NCBI GenBank assembly: GCA_011947345.1
Contig: JAAVTG010000868.1
Coordinates: 1 to 64,000 of the forward strand
Reading direction: 5' to 3'
Length of the DNA stretch: 64,000 bases
Source: Phytophthora quininea
Taxonomy: Eukaryota; Oomycota; Peronosporomycetes; Peronosporales; Peronosporaceae
Position numbers and translations under genes: made by a program. This document shows, piece by piece, positions 11,094-21,334 of the stretch (its first letter is position 1; each line of letters begins with the position of its first letter). The notes beneath the pieces are model-generated. The model ran no database searches. It saw only the letters and a list, made by a program, of their open reading frames with translations, and was not told the origin of the DNA.

Positions 11094-11894
11094 ATGGCCG
11101 CCAAGTACCAGCTCGTGCTCATCCGCCACGGCGAGAGCCAGTGGAACGTGGACAACAAGTTCACGGGCTGGCACGACGTTCCGCTGTCCGCCAAGGGCGA
11201 GACCGAGTCCCACGACGCCGGCAAGGTGCTCAAGGAGGCCGGCTTCAAGTTCGACCTGGCCTACACGTCCGTCCTGAAGCGCGCCATCAAGACGCTCTGG
11301 AACATCCTGGAGGAGACGGACTTCATGTGGATCCCCGTGATTCGCTCCTGGCGCCTCAACGAGCGCCACTACGGCGCGCTCACGGGCCTCAACAAGCAGG
11401 AGACCGTGGACAAGCACGGCATTGAGAAGGTCATGATCTGGCGCCGCAGCTACGCCACGCCGCCGCCGGACCTCGACGCCTCCAGCGAGTACTACCCGGG
11501 CAATGACCCCAAGTACGCCGACGTCCCCAAGGATCTTCTGCCCTTTGCCGAGTCGCTGGCCACCACTGGTGAGCGCGTGCTGCCCTACTGGGAGCAGACC
11601 ATCATCCCGTCCATTAAGGAGGGCAAGAAGATCTTGATCGCCGCCCACGGCAACTCGCTGCGTGCGCTGGTCAAGCACCTGGACAACATCCCCGAGGACT
11701 CGATCACGGGCCTCAACATCCCCACGGGCGTGCCGCTCGTGTACGACCTGGACGAGAACTTCAAGCCTGTCCCCCACAAGGACGCCATCGCCCCGCTGTC
11801 CGGCTACTACGTCGGCAACCAGGAGGAGATCAAGGCCCGCATCGCCGGCGTCGCCAACCAGACCTCGCAGAACTGCGAAGCGGCAACGGACTAG
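11094..11894 (+). CDS. 2,3-bisphosphoglycerate-dependent phosphoglycerate mutase
   Basis: Interconverts 3- and 2-phosphoglycerate in glycolysis and gluconeogenesis. The 266-residue protein has the histidine phosphatase signature [10 protein letters not shown] with phospho-acceptor His12, Arg63, Glu90 (RLNERHYG block) and the second catalytic His185 in [10 protein letters not shown]. The ATG at 11094 gives a short MAAKY start that runs straight into the catalytic core, so no organelle presequence is visible and the enzyme is probably cytosolic. The length is normal for the dimeric cofactor-dependent type; the last 30 residues extend beyond the bacterial enzyme. The gene is intact, strongly biased to C/G-ending codons, and has a clear Inr/FPR promoter, all signs of high expression. 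The next glycolytic enzyme but one, pyruvate kinase, lies 1.3 kb away on the other strand. Confidence 0.95.
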   Translation: MAAKYQLVLIRHGESQWNVDNKFTGWHDVPLSAKGETESHDAGKVLKEAGFKFDLAYTSVLKRAIKTLWNILEETDFMWIPVIRSWRLNERHYGALTGLNKQETVDKHGIEKVMIWRRSYATPPPDLDASSEYYPGNDPKYADVPKDLLPFAESLATTGERVLPYWEQTIIPSIKEGKKILIAAHGNSLRALVKHLDNIPEDSITGLNIPTGVPLVYDLDENFKPVPHKDAIAPLSGYYVGNQEEIKARIAGVANQTSQNCEAATD

Positions 11895-12179
11895 AGTCGT
11901 TAGTGGATTGCTGCACAACTAGCACCGTCATCGTGTAATTTCTAAACAAAAAAGTTTATCAGAAGACACTGCCTGGTGTTCGTCATGGACTCGGAATAAA
12001 GGCTCGAGGGAGCTGGAAAAGAGCAGCTAATTTAGCGTTGGGCTTATCCGAAGGAGAGCAGAGTGCTGCATGGACTCTCGATTTAGCGGTGCAGGCACCG
12101 ACGCAGGTCATGGCGGCGTATCTGCAGTCAAAAGTTTCGAGTGGCCAACCAAGTTCCCTACATCTCCAGCACCTTGAAC

Positions 12180-13132
12180 ATGACTCAATTGTCCGGAACC
12201 AAGTCGACCAAGCAGCAACGCGTCGATTACCCTGACGTGGAGGAGCAGCGCGGAGCTTCTCTACCTGCGCGCGACAACGATCTGTAGGCGGAATCGATGA
12301 CAAGACGGTCGTTGTGCTTTCAACCGAGGAATTGACACCAGTCCCGGACGTGTCACCTTCAACGATCGACGCTGTTGTGGAGGCTTTGGCGAGCAAGGCC
12401 GACTGGCTGGAGCTGTACGAGGCTGTGCTGCTGCGGCGAGTCGTTGTTCACCATGCAGAAGTTGTGTCGACGCAGCAGGTCGAGTCGTTCCTACGGCCAC
12501 TTGCACTCGAGTGTGACAGTCTCCGCTCGGCTCCGTCCAAGAATGGCTTGTTAGCTTGTGCCGAATGCTTCCAGTTCCTACCTCGATCAATGCTGGAGCG
12601 GTTGTTGTTTGGTGGCGCCCACCCAGAGGTTCTGGACGTGCTGCTTCGACGGTCCGCCTGCGAGAAGAAGTTTTTGCGCGATGCCGCTGCAATTGCAACG
12701 AGTCAACTTGCACAACACCTCGCTGGTCTGCCGCTTTTGGTCGCTTGTGCGCGATATGGCACCAACAAGAACGGCAAATTGTGCAGCACGGCGGCCGGGA
12801 TCATGGCGTTGAGCTTGTCTCGCTTCCAGGACGCCGGTCAGCTTGGTGGCAAAGGACTGACTGCTGTATATAAAGCGCTGACAGCATTTCGCGACAGCAA
12901 AGACGCTAGTGCTCGTTCCGAGGCGACGTCGAGCTTTCGGAGTCTTGCAACGCTGCTAGGTATGAAGGAACTCGAGCGCGGATTGAAAGAAGCCTTCCCC
13001 GGTGCTAGTCAACCAAGTGTCGTCGCCAAAATCCTCAAGGACGCCACTCCCAAAGCCTCCAGTAGCAATACCAAGACGCAGCCTTCCAGGACAGGCTCAC
13101 TGCGAGCGCGAATGAAGCAAACGCAGCACTAG
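12180..13132 (+). CDS. HEAT/TOG-like alpha-helical repeat protein
   Basis: The clear coding part runs from about 12290 to the stop at 13132. It is made of paired helices (LEVLDVLLRRS-type and FLRDAAAIATSQLAQHL-type blocks, LLVACARYGTNKN, AVYKALTAFRDSKDASAR), resembling the TOG/HEAT domains of microtubule-associated CLASP/TOGARAM proteins; the family match is by eye and moderate. A basic, Ser/Thr-rich tail (SLRARMKQTQH) ends the protein. Upstream, an ATG at 12180 opens a second frame (MTQLSGTKSTKQQRV) that would join the main frame if one base were missing near 12285, as in other genes of this window; otherwise translation could start at an in-frame codon near 12314. I infer a cytoskeletal role but the sequence alone does not prove it. 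Confidence 0.6.
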
Positions 13133-13214
13133 TTGGGTCTAAAGCACGAATGTATCGATTTATTAGCTGCAATGCCTACTCAACGTTGGCTCAGTAGATC
13201 TACATCGGTTGCGC

Positions 13215-14793
13215 TTATGCAACGTCAGCGACGCCCATCATAATCTCCCGGCCGAGGTCGTTCGAGAGCTTGTCACCGCTGATCACAACGACGCGGTCGC
13301 CGGACGAGAGCCATCCCATCTTCTTAGCGTGGGCAATGGCTTCCGCCGTGGTGGGGCGACGGTGGTCCAGGCAGTCCGGGACGACCGGGTACAGACCACG
13401 GTGGATCTGGAGCTGGCGACCGACCTTAAGGCTGTCTGTGAAGCACATGACCGGCACGGTGGGTTTGTACTTGGCGACCTTGCGGGCCGTGTAGCCCGTG
13501 TTGGTCAGCACAATGAGCAGCTGAGCCTTCATCTCGTCGGCAGTCTTGACCGCAGACGACACGGCCGACTCAACGTCCGACGTAGGCGGCGCGAACTGGA
13601 ATTTGGCACGGTAGGTAGGCTGCAGCAGCAGCTCGTCGGCCTCCTTGATCACCGTCATCATGGTGTTGACCGACTCAACGGGGTACTTGCCTTGAGCCGA
13701 CTCGCCGCTGAGCATGACGCAATCAGCACCATCCAGCACGGCGTTGCCGACATCCGAGACCTCGGCACGCGTGGGGCGCGGGTTGTTCTGCATGGACTCG
13801 AGCATCTGCGTGGCGACGATCACGGGCTTGCCGATGGCATTGCACTTGTCCACCATCATCTTCTGGTAGGTCAGCACCTTCTGGGCAGGCACTTCGACGC
13901 CGAGGTCGCCACGGGCGCACATGATACCGTCCGAGGCCTCGAGGATCTCGTCAAAGTTCTGGATGCCTTCCAAGTTCTCCACCTTGGAGATGATCTTGGG
14001 GGCGATGTAGTTGGGCTCGTGCGACCAGTGCTTCTTGATGCACTCGTCCACGAAGGCGCGGATCTCGTGCACGTCGCTGGCCTTACGGATGAAGGACGCG
14101 GCGATGAAGTCGATGTCGTGCTCGACACCCCAGTCCAAGTCGCGCTTGTCCTTGTCGGACAGCGCCGGCAGCTCGACAATGAGGCCGGGCAGGTTGACGC
14201 CCTTGCGGTTGCCGATCTGCTCCGTGTTCATGATCTCGCACGTCACTTCGCCCTTACCGACAGACGTGCACGTGAGACGGATCAGACCGTCGGAAAGCAG
14301 CACCGTGTCGCCGACCTTGACGGTCTCGGCAAGTTGCTCGTACGTGACGTAGAACTTGTCGGCCGTACCCTTTTCCTCGAAGGCGGCGTCGGTGGTCAGC
14401 ACCACCGACTTGCCCTTCTCGAGCGTAATCTTCTTGCCGTCGAGCATCTTGCCCGTGCGGATCTCCGGGCCTTTGGTGTCGTGCAGCACCGCGCGGAGGT
14501 TGAACTTGGCGTTGACCTCCGAGTGCACGCCGCGACACGCACGCAGGTTGTTGACGCGAAGCAGCTTCGTCGTACTCTGCGTGCGAGAAGTTGACGCGCA
14601 TGATGCGCAATCCTTCGTTCGTGAGCTTCTGCAGCATGTCGAACTGCTCCGACACGGGGCCGATGGTGGCCACGATCTTGGTCATGGAGAACTTGGAGCT
14701 GCGCGGGTTCTTGTACAGCTCCGAGGCGGACGCGAGCCCGCGCGCGTTGCGCAGCGTCGTCTTGACGGAGCGGAGGGCCAGGCGGCGCAGCAT
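13215..14793 (-). CDS. Pyruvate kinase with mitochondrial-type presequence
   Basis: Transfers phosphate from phosphoenolpyruvate to ADP, the last step of glycolysis. From ATG 14793: an Arg/Ser-rich, acid-free leader of about 20 residues (MLRRLALRSVKTTLRNARGL), then TKIVATIGP, MRVNFSHA, HDTKGPEIRTG, the active-site block IISKVENLEGIQNFDEIL, the metal/substrate region SDGIMCARGDLGVEVP, the Lys/Thr-containing KPVIVATQMLESM and the C-terminal domain ending MMGVADVA. About 525 residues, normal for the family plus leader. The frame breaks near 14568 after AEYDEA; the lesion needs two bases or loses one and is not in a homopolymer, so it may be real or a local error. The leader predicts a mitochondrial isoform, as known for lower-glycolysis enzymes of stramenopiles. 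The antisense frame is open but is only a shadow. Confidence 0.9.
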
Positions 14794-16091
14794 GGTGGAT
14801 TGGAGAGGGCTGGTGGGCTTGACGGCAAGTGGGCGAATGCCTTGTTGCCGCTGCTTGGGTGGTGCTCGAAAATGTGCGGCGGGGACGCGTCTTTGGTGCT
14901 TGGTGCCATCGTACTTAAGATGGTACGATAGTGAGCGCAAGGTGTTTGCGATTTGCTTGAAGTGGTACTTATATGAATCCAATACATAGTTCGATATAAG
15001 TGAAGTTGTATACAATTGCGTACCTTCTCGAGGTGCAGCTGTTCCCGACGCAGAGGTTGAAGCGCACGGAAACTGCAGCACGTTTGCCACAATCTTCAGT
15101 CTCTGTGGCATGAAGACAGCTCACACAGAAACCCACGAAGCATAGCGTCGCGAAAACGAGTTCAGGACAAGCTCTACGCCTTCGTTGAAGGAGAAATGGA
15201 GTGTGGTTTGGAACGTCATTTTTCAACGGCTCGGATTGCCAACAGCACGTTGTCGGGGTGAACAACAAACTGAGTTGGCCGCGATGCAGAGTCCATTTGC
15301 TGGAATCTACCTCGTCACACGGATCTGATTCCAGTTGCAATTGTATCACAAGCTCGCCAATTTTGAGGACACCTGCGCTCGGTGATCTTTTCCGGTGCTG
15401 CAGCGGCTGCAGCAACAAGAACTTGTTCCTCTACGACAGACTCTCTCGAGGATTACCTGCGGACAGCTCCGCATTCGAGTACTATCGGCGATCCCACTAT
15501 CTACGAGTTTATCTGGCGGTCAGCGAGCTTGACGAAAGCAAAGGCGTTGACGTTGACGGCGACGCCATTCATGCAGACATTCCGAGCCTCCCGCTCTCTC
15601 TTCTCCGTAGAAGACGAGGCGTGTCGACTTTGGCGTGCCGTCGTCCGAGCTGAAACGAGTTGTTGATTTGATTCATAGCGCAGCTTTCAACTAGACGTCT
15701 TGGAATTCTGCTCTACTCAGTATTTCGAGCTCTATGATCACTGCTGCCGATCACCGCTGCCCCCAATGCCGCCTCGACATGCAAAGTCATTGCCGCGCGA
15801 AGTCAGAGCCCGGTTGCTGCATCGATCTGCTCGCCGAGACCGCTACAATATATAGGCCCACATCACGACACCACCACGCCACACTCGACTGTGACTGGTC
15901 TGTAGAAGTCCCTCGTCGCGTGCGGCGCAAAGAGCCCGCTGCCTTTGTCTTCGCCTGGCGATGTTGTCTGTGGCGTGGGCAGATACCTCAAAGTGCTGTA
16001 GGTATCATACCTGCAGCACTTTGATCATTTGCGGCTTTGCTCAGCAGCCATTGAGACAGACTCGCTCGTTCACCGCGACTACCGAACGGCG
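14794..16091. other. Spacer between pyruvate kinase and START-FYVE copy C
   Basis: About 1.3 kb without a recognised gene. A plus-strand open stretch 15382-15666 (DPTIYEFIWRSASLTKAK...) has no recognisable family. The region near 15988-16024 holds a near-perfect hairpin (listed separately). Confidence 0.4.
15988..16024. repeat. Near-perfect 18-bp inverted repeat with 1-base loop
   Basis: Left arm 15988-16005 and right arm 16007-16024 pair at 17 of 18 positions around a single C at 16006 (arm: TCAAAGTGCTG(T/C)AGGTAT). It lies about 70 bases before the start of START-FYVE copy C. It could be a small foldback element, a terminator-like hairpin or an RNA stem-loop; nothing else distinguishes these. 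Confidence 0.8.
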
Positions 16092-17331
16092 ATGAAATTC
16101 CCGCTGCCGCGCAACTTGTTCCCGGAGGTCGAGCTGCCCCGGGCGAGGCCGACGCGCTCGAAGCCTACGCGACCAGCGTCGTGCACGAAACGCGAGACTA
16201 CTACCACGAGTTCCTGACCGAACGAAAGGGACAGGTCGATCCGAGCGAGTGGAAGAAGCTCAAGCAGCACGACTGCTGGGCACTCTACAAGCAGTACGGG
16301 AAGCGGCAGCGCAGCGACGTAGTGCGTCGAGGTTGAGGGACCCGCAGTTGGGCAACGATATCGTGCCGTTGATGCTTGCCGTCGGTAGTCTCGACGGCAC
16401 TGTGGAAGACTGCATGCTCGGTCTGCGAACCCCCACCAGTCGAGCCATGCAGCTCAAGACGGCGATTGTCGAGGACGGCTACGTGGATTGGGGGTGCTGG
16501 GCCACCTCGTCAAGCCCACGCCGTCCCAACCGTTCCACGAGGTATCAGTAAAGTGGGCTGTCAAAGCCCACCCGTTCCTCGTCGGTGCTGTCATGCGCGT
16601 GCGGGACATTGTTTACCTGGAGACGACGGGCTACACCACCATCACGGAGCCCGACGGTCGAAAGCAACCGATCGGATACCACCTCAAGCATTCGGTGGAC
16701 CTCCCGGAAGTGCGCGAGCTCAGCGAGTACAACATCGTGCGGGCCAGACTGTCCTTCTGCTACTTGTACCGACAACGAACGGATCGAGTTGTCGACGTCT
16801 TTCTCAGAGGCTTCGTGTGCGCCAAGGGCGAAGCCCCGAGTCGTTCGTGGTCACCACCGTCACCGAGATCGTCATGTCCATCCCCAAGAACTTGGACTGC
16901 ACCAAGATGTACAAGTTGGCGTACTATCTCAAGCACTGCATGCCGCCAGCGATCTGTCCAAAGATCCTGGAGGAGGCCAAGATCTGCGCAATCTGTAAGC
17001 GGTCGGTGAAGCCTGCAGCTCCCAGCGACATCCACAAGATCTGCTGCGTTTGCTGCTCGCGAGTGTGCTCTGGTTGTCGACTCGTACACAAGATGCTGAG
17101 CGTGTCGCCCTATAAGTCGGGCGTCACGGCAGAAAAATGACATTCTGTGTGCGCTGTGTGCATGCAGCTTCAGCGATTAACGCGTCGGTTGTCGCGGCAC
17201 ACTCGGTCCGCGACGACGACGCAGAAGCTCTACCCGAACAAGACATCTTGCTATGGAATATCGACATCAGCGGATCGACCCACTCGCACTCGTCGACCTC
17301 ACAGACCAAGAGCGAGCTGTCCAACCCGTAA
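16092..17331 (+). CDS. START-FYVE-like protein, copy C (divergent, several frame breaks)
   Basis: Starts MKFPLPRNLFPEVELP and is the most divergent member of the array. Readable family blocks: DPSEWKKLKQ, VPLMLAVGSLDGTVEDCML, SVKWAV, VRDIVYLETTGY, GYHLKHSVDLPEVREL, LSFCYLYRQ, then CAICKRS, CCVCCSRVCSGC and FCVRC of the finger, ending near 17331 (KSELSNP). Frame breaks at 16137-16140 (CCCC), 16490-16494 (GGGGG), 16835-16838 (CCCC) and 17133-17137 (AAAAA) are each cured by one more base of the run; a further break near 16325 may be of the same kind. Given this pattern I list it as a probable gene. The usual KYAYCGQMKKL helix is changed to MYKLAYYLKHCM and the GAPNKK linker is missing, so its ligand may differ. 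Confidence 0.6.
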
Positions 17332-17760
17332 AGTTATGAATGAAGACGTCTTGAAGTGTGTCAACGTTGAAGTGGCCAGACAGCATTTGCTGCTTGTCCT
17401 GCGGATCACTCGTCAGGATTGGGGACCCCGTTTCTCGTCTGACTCAGTCGGCGACTGCTGCCACCGCCGCAACTAGCGGGTAATCCCCATCGATGGTGCA
17501 GGCAGAGTCTCCGACAGGCAAGGAAGAAGATGATGGAGTTGTTGACTCCATCTGCTCTCGATGTGCTTTCTTGATCCCCGCCACCAGACTCTATGGCGGA
17601 TGGAAAGCATTTCAAACCGCAGTGAAATCGTTCTCGATGGCAGATGCCGATCGTTCAGCTGTTGGTCAGCTCGGGATGGTATCTCGCGGACGACAGGGTT
17701 GGCGATGTCGTGATGCCCAACTCGTGGCTTCCTGCCATTTCACGGACACCGTCGAGTCCG
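17332..17760. other. Intergenic between START-FYVE copies C and D
   Basis: About 430 bases. No gene or RNA recognised. Confidence 0.5.
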
Positions 17761-17767
17761 TCGTTGC

Positions 17768-17774
17768 TCATTTC
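17768..17774 (+). promoter_or_regulatory. Oomycete initiator before START-FYVE copy D
   Basis: GCTCATTTCTGC with core TCATTTC at 17768-17774 fits the oomycete Inr consensus and lies 23 bases before the ATG at 17791. This supports 17791 rather than the upstream in-frame codons as the start. Confidence 0.5.
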
Positions 17775-17790
17775 TGCTTTGACTATCAAC

Positions 17791-18992
17791 ATGAAGGGCC
17801 GATTCATCGTCAACCCGTTCGAGGAGCTCAACCTGACGCCCACGGATCGCACGCAGCTCGAAGATTTGGCCAACCAATGCATCTCGACCAACTTTGAGCT
17901 CTGTCTCAAATACATGTCGACGTCCAAGCGCCGAGTGGACTCCAACCACTGGAAGCCGCTCAAGGAGCGCGAGAAGCTCAAAGTCTACACCGAGAAGCCC
18001 GAAGGTGTTGCGGCAGCTGCCGCCAATGGAAATGAACTGACGGGGTCCGGTCTGCCGATGATTCTGTGCGTCGGCACCATGGAAGGTAAGCTGGACGACT
18101 TGATGTTCGGTGTCATCAGTGAAGACCTAGAGACGATGCGCGTCAAGGCTTCGTACGTGGACGATTTCAGCGGAGCTGCCGTGCTGGATGCGGTGGTGCT
18201 GCCGACACTCGACGACCCGTTCCAATCGCTGGTCATCAAGTGGATGGAGCTCGACATTCCGTTCCATTCGACCAGCCTGGTGAAGAACCGCGACTATGTC
18301 TACCTCGAAGGCACAGGCTTCGTGACGAGTCCCAAGGGCGAGCGCTTTGGCTACCACTTGCTGCACTCGGTCAACTTCTCGCAGACCCACCAGCTGCCCC
18401 ACCGCGTGCGTGGCAACCTCTCGATCCTCGGCTTCTGGCGCCAAACCAGCTCCAATACGCTCGAGATGTACGCGACCGGAGTGATGGACCCGATCGACGC
18501 CGGCTTGGTCCGCAAGCTCGTGGTCCCCAACATGGCCAACGTCTTCCTATCCACTCTGAAATACGCCTACTGCGGCCAGATGCGGAAGCTCGCCTTCATG
18601 CTGGACAAGGCGTACACCGACTCGAAGATGCATGGAGCCCCCAACAAGAAGGCGGTTTGTGTCACCTGCACAGCTCCGATCTCCGGCCGCAAACTCGGCG
18701 ACTTTGGCAAGAGCAGCAGCACCTGCAAGTTGTGCTTCGGGTACGTCTGCCATTCGTGCAAGATCAGTCGTAAGCTGAGCTTCGTGGACCCGGATCTGCT
18801 GCTGTCTCAACGCAAAGTGACGTTCTGCACGGCGTGTATTAGCTCCGTCACGAGTGTGAGCTCCATCGACTGCGCCAGAGCTCTGATACTGCGGCAGCAA
18901 AGGGAGCCAACTCGTTGCTGGATGTTGAACGAACGTTGTCGTCGGACAGCAACAGCACCGGCATTGAGCTCTCCTACGCCTCCAGCCAGTAA
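17791..18992 (+). CDS. START-FYVE-like protein, copy D
   Basis: ATG 17791 gives MKGRFIVNPFEEL, the conserved family start, just after a good Inr. The START-like domain (about residues 20-275) carries LPMILCVGTMEGKLDDLMFG, SYVDDFSGAAVLDAV, IKWMELDIPF, KNRDYVYLEGTGF and KYAYCGQMRKLAF. The finger has CVTC, TCKLCFGYVCHSC and FCTACI. The frame slips near 18892 after ARALIL. The alternative frame then reads a Ser-rich tail (SSDSNSTGIELSYASSQ) and stops at 18990-18992, which fits family tails far better than the other frame, which would run to 19047. No homopolymer sits at that slip, so the lesion could be real, but it would only change the tail. Confidence 0.85.
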
Positions 18993-19062
18993 GTCCCCAA
19001 CTACGGTACTGTCATCAACGAACAGATACTACACATTTTGTCGCTAAGAAGATATAATGTAC

Positions 19063-19935
19063 TCGAGTTTCATTTCTACCTCAGGTTGGACACCTTTCGA
19101 CATACCCCAACGCCGTCGGACTAGTGGGAGATGCAAGCTCTGTACAAGACAACAAGCATAGGTCGCCAAAAATCACCAGGATGCCTTCATCATGGCGCAA
19201 CTTGATCCAGTGGGGGTTGCCGCTTCGTTCTTGGGAACCACAAGATCAGCAACAGCCGCGCTTGGATCGAGATGGCGCTGATCATGGAGGACACTGCCAC
19301 AATGGAGTGCTGTAATTCATCCGTACTGGGTCTTCGCCAGGAACATGTCGGCTTGAGCCGGATATCCAGAGATTGCCTTGTTCAAAGTACGACGGCCTAC
19401 AGCGTCACGCAATAGGGGTTGAGCGTGCACACTGGAAAATATCAAGCTGCCGACTGGATCCGAGGCTCTCGAGGAAAAGATGGCGAAGCCATTGGCCGGT
19501 ACCAGACATCGGACTAATTGCGCTAATGGACTGACAGATACAAATTGCACGCTGTTCCTGTCGCGTCTTGGGCCTTGAACGTTCTGGATGCACCTTGAGG
19601 TGACGGCGTCTTGCGTTTGGAAATGTCCCTCGTCTTCGGCAAGGACACGACGGCTTAGTGCGATCCACGTTTCCCGTCTTGTAGATAACTGGCATCTTCA
19701 CTGGACTTGAGGCAGTCCGTGCTAAAGTCAAAGAAAAGGAAAGTGACGCATTTTCTCGAAATGGTCACATTTCATTAGCAGTCTTCGAACAAGGCCAAGC
19801 TTTCCCGCGGCTGGTTGTCAGTTCAATCTTATGTTGATGTTGCTGTTGACGAATGGCACGTGCGTTGATTTCTTCCAGTCCCAGACAAAGCCCCATGGTA
19901 TCGACCCACATAACTTGATCCTTCTGCTTGAAATC
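19063..19935. repeat. Oldest copy of the NLP 3' flank (block 0)
   Basis: 19063-19320 resembles 42285-42520 and 54441-54680 (shared GGAGATGCAAGCT(C/A)TGTACAAGACA and AAAATCACCAG), and 19600-19790 resembles 42701-42960 and 54870-55070 (shared GACACGACG(G/A)CTTAGTGCG, GAAAGGAAAGTGACGCA). It is more diverged than the other two copies, and the same order is kept. Confidence 0.7.
19818..19930 (-). pseudogene. NLP (necrosis-inducing-like) 3' relic
   Basis: On the minus strand this stretch reads the far C-terminus of an NLP: a W-D dipeptide followed by a conserved HVPF motif, as at the ends of the two NLP genes at 42976 and 55131. Only the last 30 codons or so remain. The upstream part has been replaced by the promoter region of START-FYVE copy E. 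It cannot make a functional protein. Confidence 0.65.
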
Positions 19936-20072
19936 TTATCCTGGGCTTTGGACCCTACCGTTCTGGTCTCGTCCAAAGAATGGCAATCCATGTGCAGATG
20001 AATTAACCTCCATCTCAATGCTGCTTCAGTTGTCCATTCGCTTTCTCCCACCAACAACCACAATCGACGGCC

Positions 20073-21269
20073 ATGGTGAAAGGCAGGTTCATCGTGAACC
20101 CGTTCACCGAGTTATCTCTTACCGAAGATGACCACCTGCAGCTCAAGGACCTCGCCAACTCGCTCATCATGGCCAATCTGGAGAAGTACACCAAGTTCCA
20201 GGAAGAGAGGACCAAGACCGTGGACCCTCGTCGATGGAAGTTGTGCAAGCAGCGAGAGAAGATCAAAATGTACGTGGAGCGACCCGGCACCGGCGGAGGA
20301 GAAAACATCACTGGTAATGGTTTGCCTTTGATCTGGGGCATCGGCACCAAGGAAGGCAAAATGGACGATTTGATGTACGGGCTTGTGAGTCCGACGCTGG
20401 AAGCCATGCGAGTTAAGGCTTCGTACGTCGACGACTTCAGCGGGGCTGCGGTGCTCGACAGCATCGTCGAGCCGACACTTGAGGAGCCATTCCAAGCGCT
20501 AATCGTCAAGTGGATGGAGGTCGACATTCCTTTCGCTTCGACGCACCTCGTCAAGAACCGAGACTACGTCTACATTGATGCCACAGGTTTCATTCGCTGG
20601 AAGAATGGCGAGCGTCTCGCGTATCACCTTATGCACTCGGTCAACTTCCCCAAGACGCCAGACCTACCCAACCGTATCCGCGGTCAAATGAGTGCGCTCG
20701 CCTTCTGGCGGCAAGTTGGGCCCAACACGATGGAGCTTTTCGGCACGGCAGTGATGGATCCTGGCGGTGATATGATCAAGAAGCTCGCGGTCCCTAACAT
20801 GGCCGGCGTCTTCTTCTGCACCTTGAAATACGCCTACTGCGGACAGATGAAGAAGCTCGCCTTTATGCTGGAGAAGCGCTACCAAGAGTCCAAACAGCAC
20901 GGAGCTCCCAACAAGAAAAGCATCTGCGTGACGTGCTCGGCACCAATTTCCGGTCGACGCATTGGAGACTTTGGCAAGAGCAGCCACACCTGCAAGCTCT
21001 GCTTCGGATTCGTGTGCCACGCCTGCCAGATTGCCCGTAAGCTAAGCTTCGTGGACCCGGACCTGCTGCTTTCGCAGCGCAAGGTCACCTTCTGCACGGC
21101 CTGCATCAGCGAAGTCACCAGTATGAGCGCAATCGACGTGGCGCGTGCTCAAATGCTGGCGAACGGCAAAGTGCCCTCCATGCACTCCGATTTGCAGTCG
21201 TCGATTTCTTCAGACGGTGTGAGCATGACCTCCGACGGAAACCATCCCAGCACGGTATCCGACTACTAG
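20073..21269 (+). CDS. START-FYVE-like protein, copy E (intact reference member)
   Basis: An uninterrupted 398-residue protein and the best reference for the family. START-like lipid-binding domain about residues 20-275: WKLCKQREKIKMYVE at 55-69, WGIGTKEGKMDDLMYG at 88-103, SYVDDFSGAAVLDSI, VKWMEVDIPF at 145-154, KNRDYVYIDATGF, AYHLMHSVNFP and KYAYCGQMKKLAF. The FYVE-like finger has four CxxC pairs: Cys285/288, 307/310, 315/318 and 341/344. The central CX2CX4CX2C spacing is that of FYVE domains, but the basic R(R/K)HHCR motif that binds phosphatidylinositol 3-phosphate is absent (SSHTCKLC). The tail is Ser-rich. START domains bind sterols or phospholipids; a role in lipid transfer or membrane sensing is an inference. 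The ATG has Arg/Lys-rich MVKGRF as in its paralogues. Confidence 0.9.
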   Translation: MVKGRFIVNPFTELSLTEDDHLQLKDLANSLIMANLEKYTKFQEERTKTVDPRRWKLCKQREKIKMYVERPGTGGGENITGNGLPLIWGIGTKEGKMDDLMYGLVSPTLEAMRVKASYVDDFSGAAVLDSIVEPTLEEPFQALIVKWMEVDIPFASTHLVKNRDYVYIDATGFIRWKNGERLAYHLMHSVNFPKTPDLPNRIRGQMSALAFWRQVGPNTMELFGTAVMDPGGDMIKKLAVPNMAGVFFCTLKYAYCGQMKKLAFMLEKRYQESKQHGAPNKKSICVTCSAPISGRRIGDFGKSSHTCKLCFGFVCHACQIARKLSFVDPDLLLSQRKVTFCTACISEVTSMSAIDVARAQMLANGKVPSMHSDLQSSISSDGVSMTSDGNHPSTVSDY

Positions 21270-21334
21270 GCGGAGAAGATAACAAGTTGATGTTAACTAC
21301 TTTTTCTGAGCTTTCAAATAGCAATCTTTCATCG

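Noticed and set aside
10941..11918. A 325-codon open frame antisense to phosphoglycerate mutase
   Set aside because: Same effect; the sense strand has a complete enzyme with catalytic residues.
13209..14594. A 461-codon open frame antisense to pyruvate kinase
   Set aside because: It mirrors a GC-rich, codon-biased gene and encodes a low-complexity His/Asp/Arg/Leu pattern without any domain.
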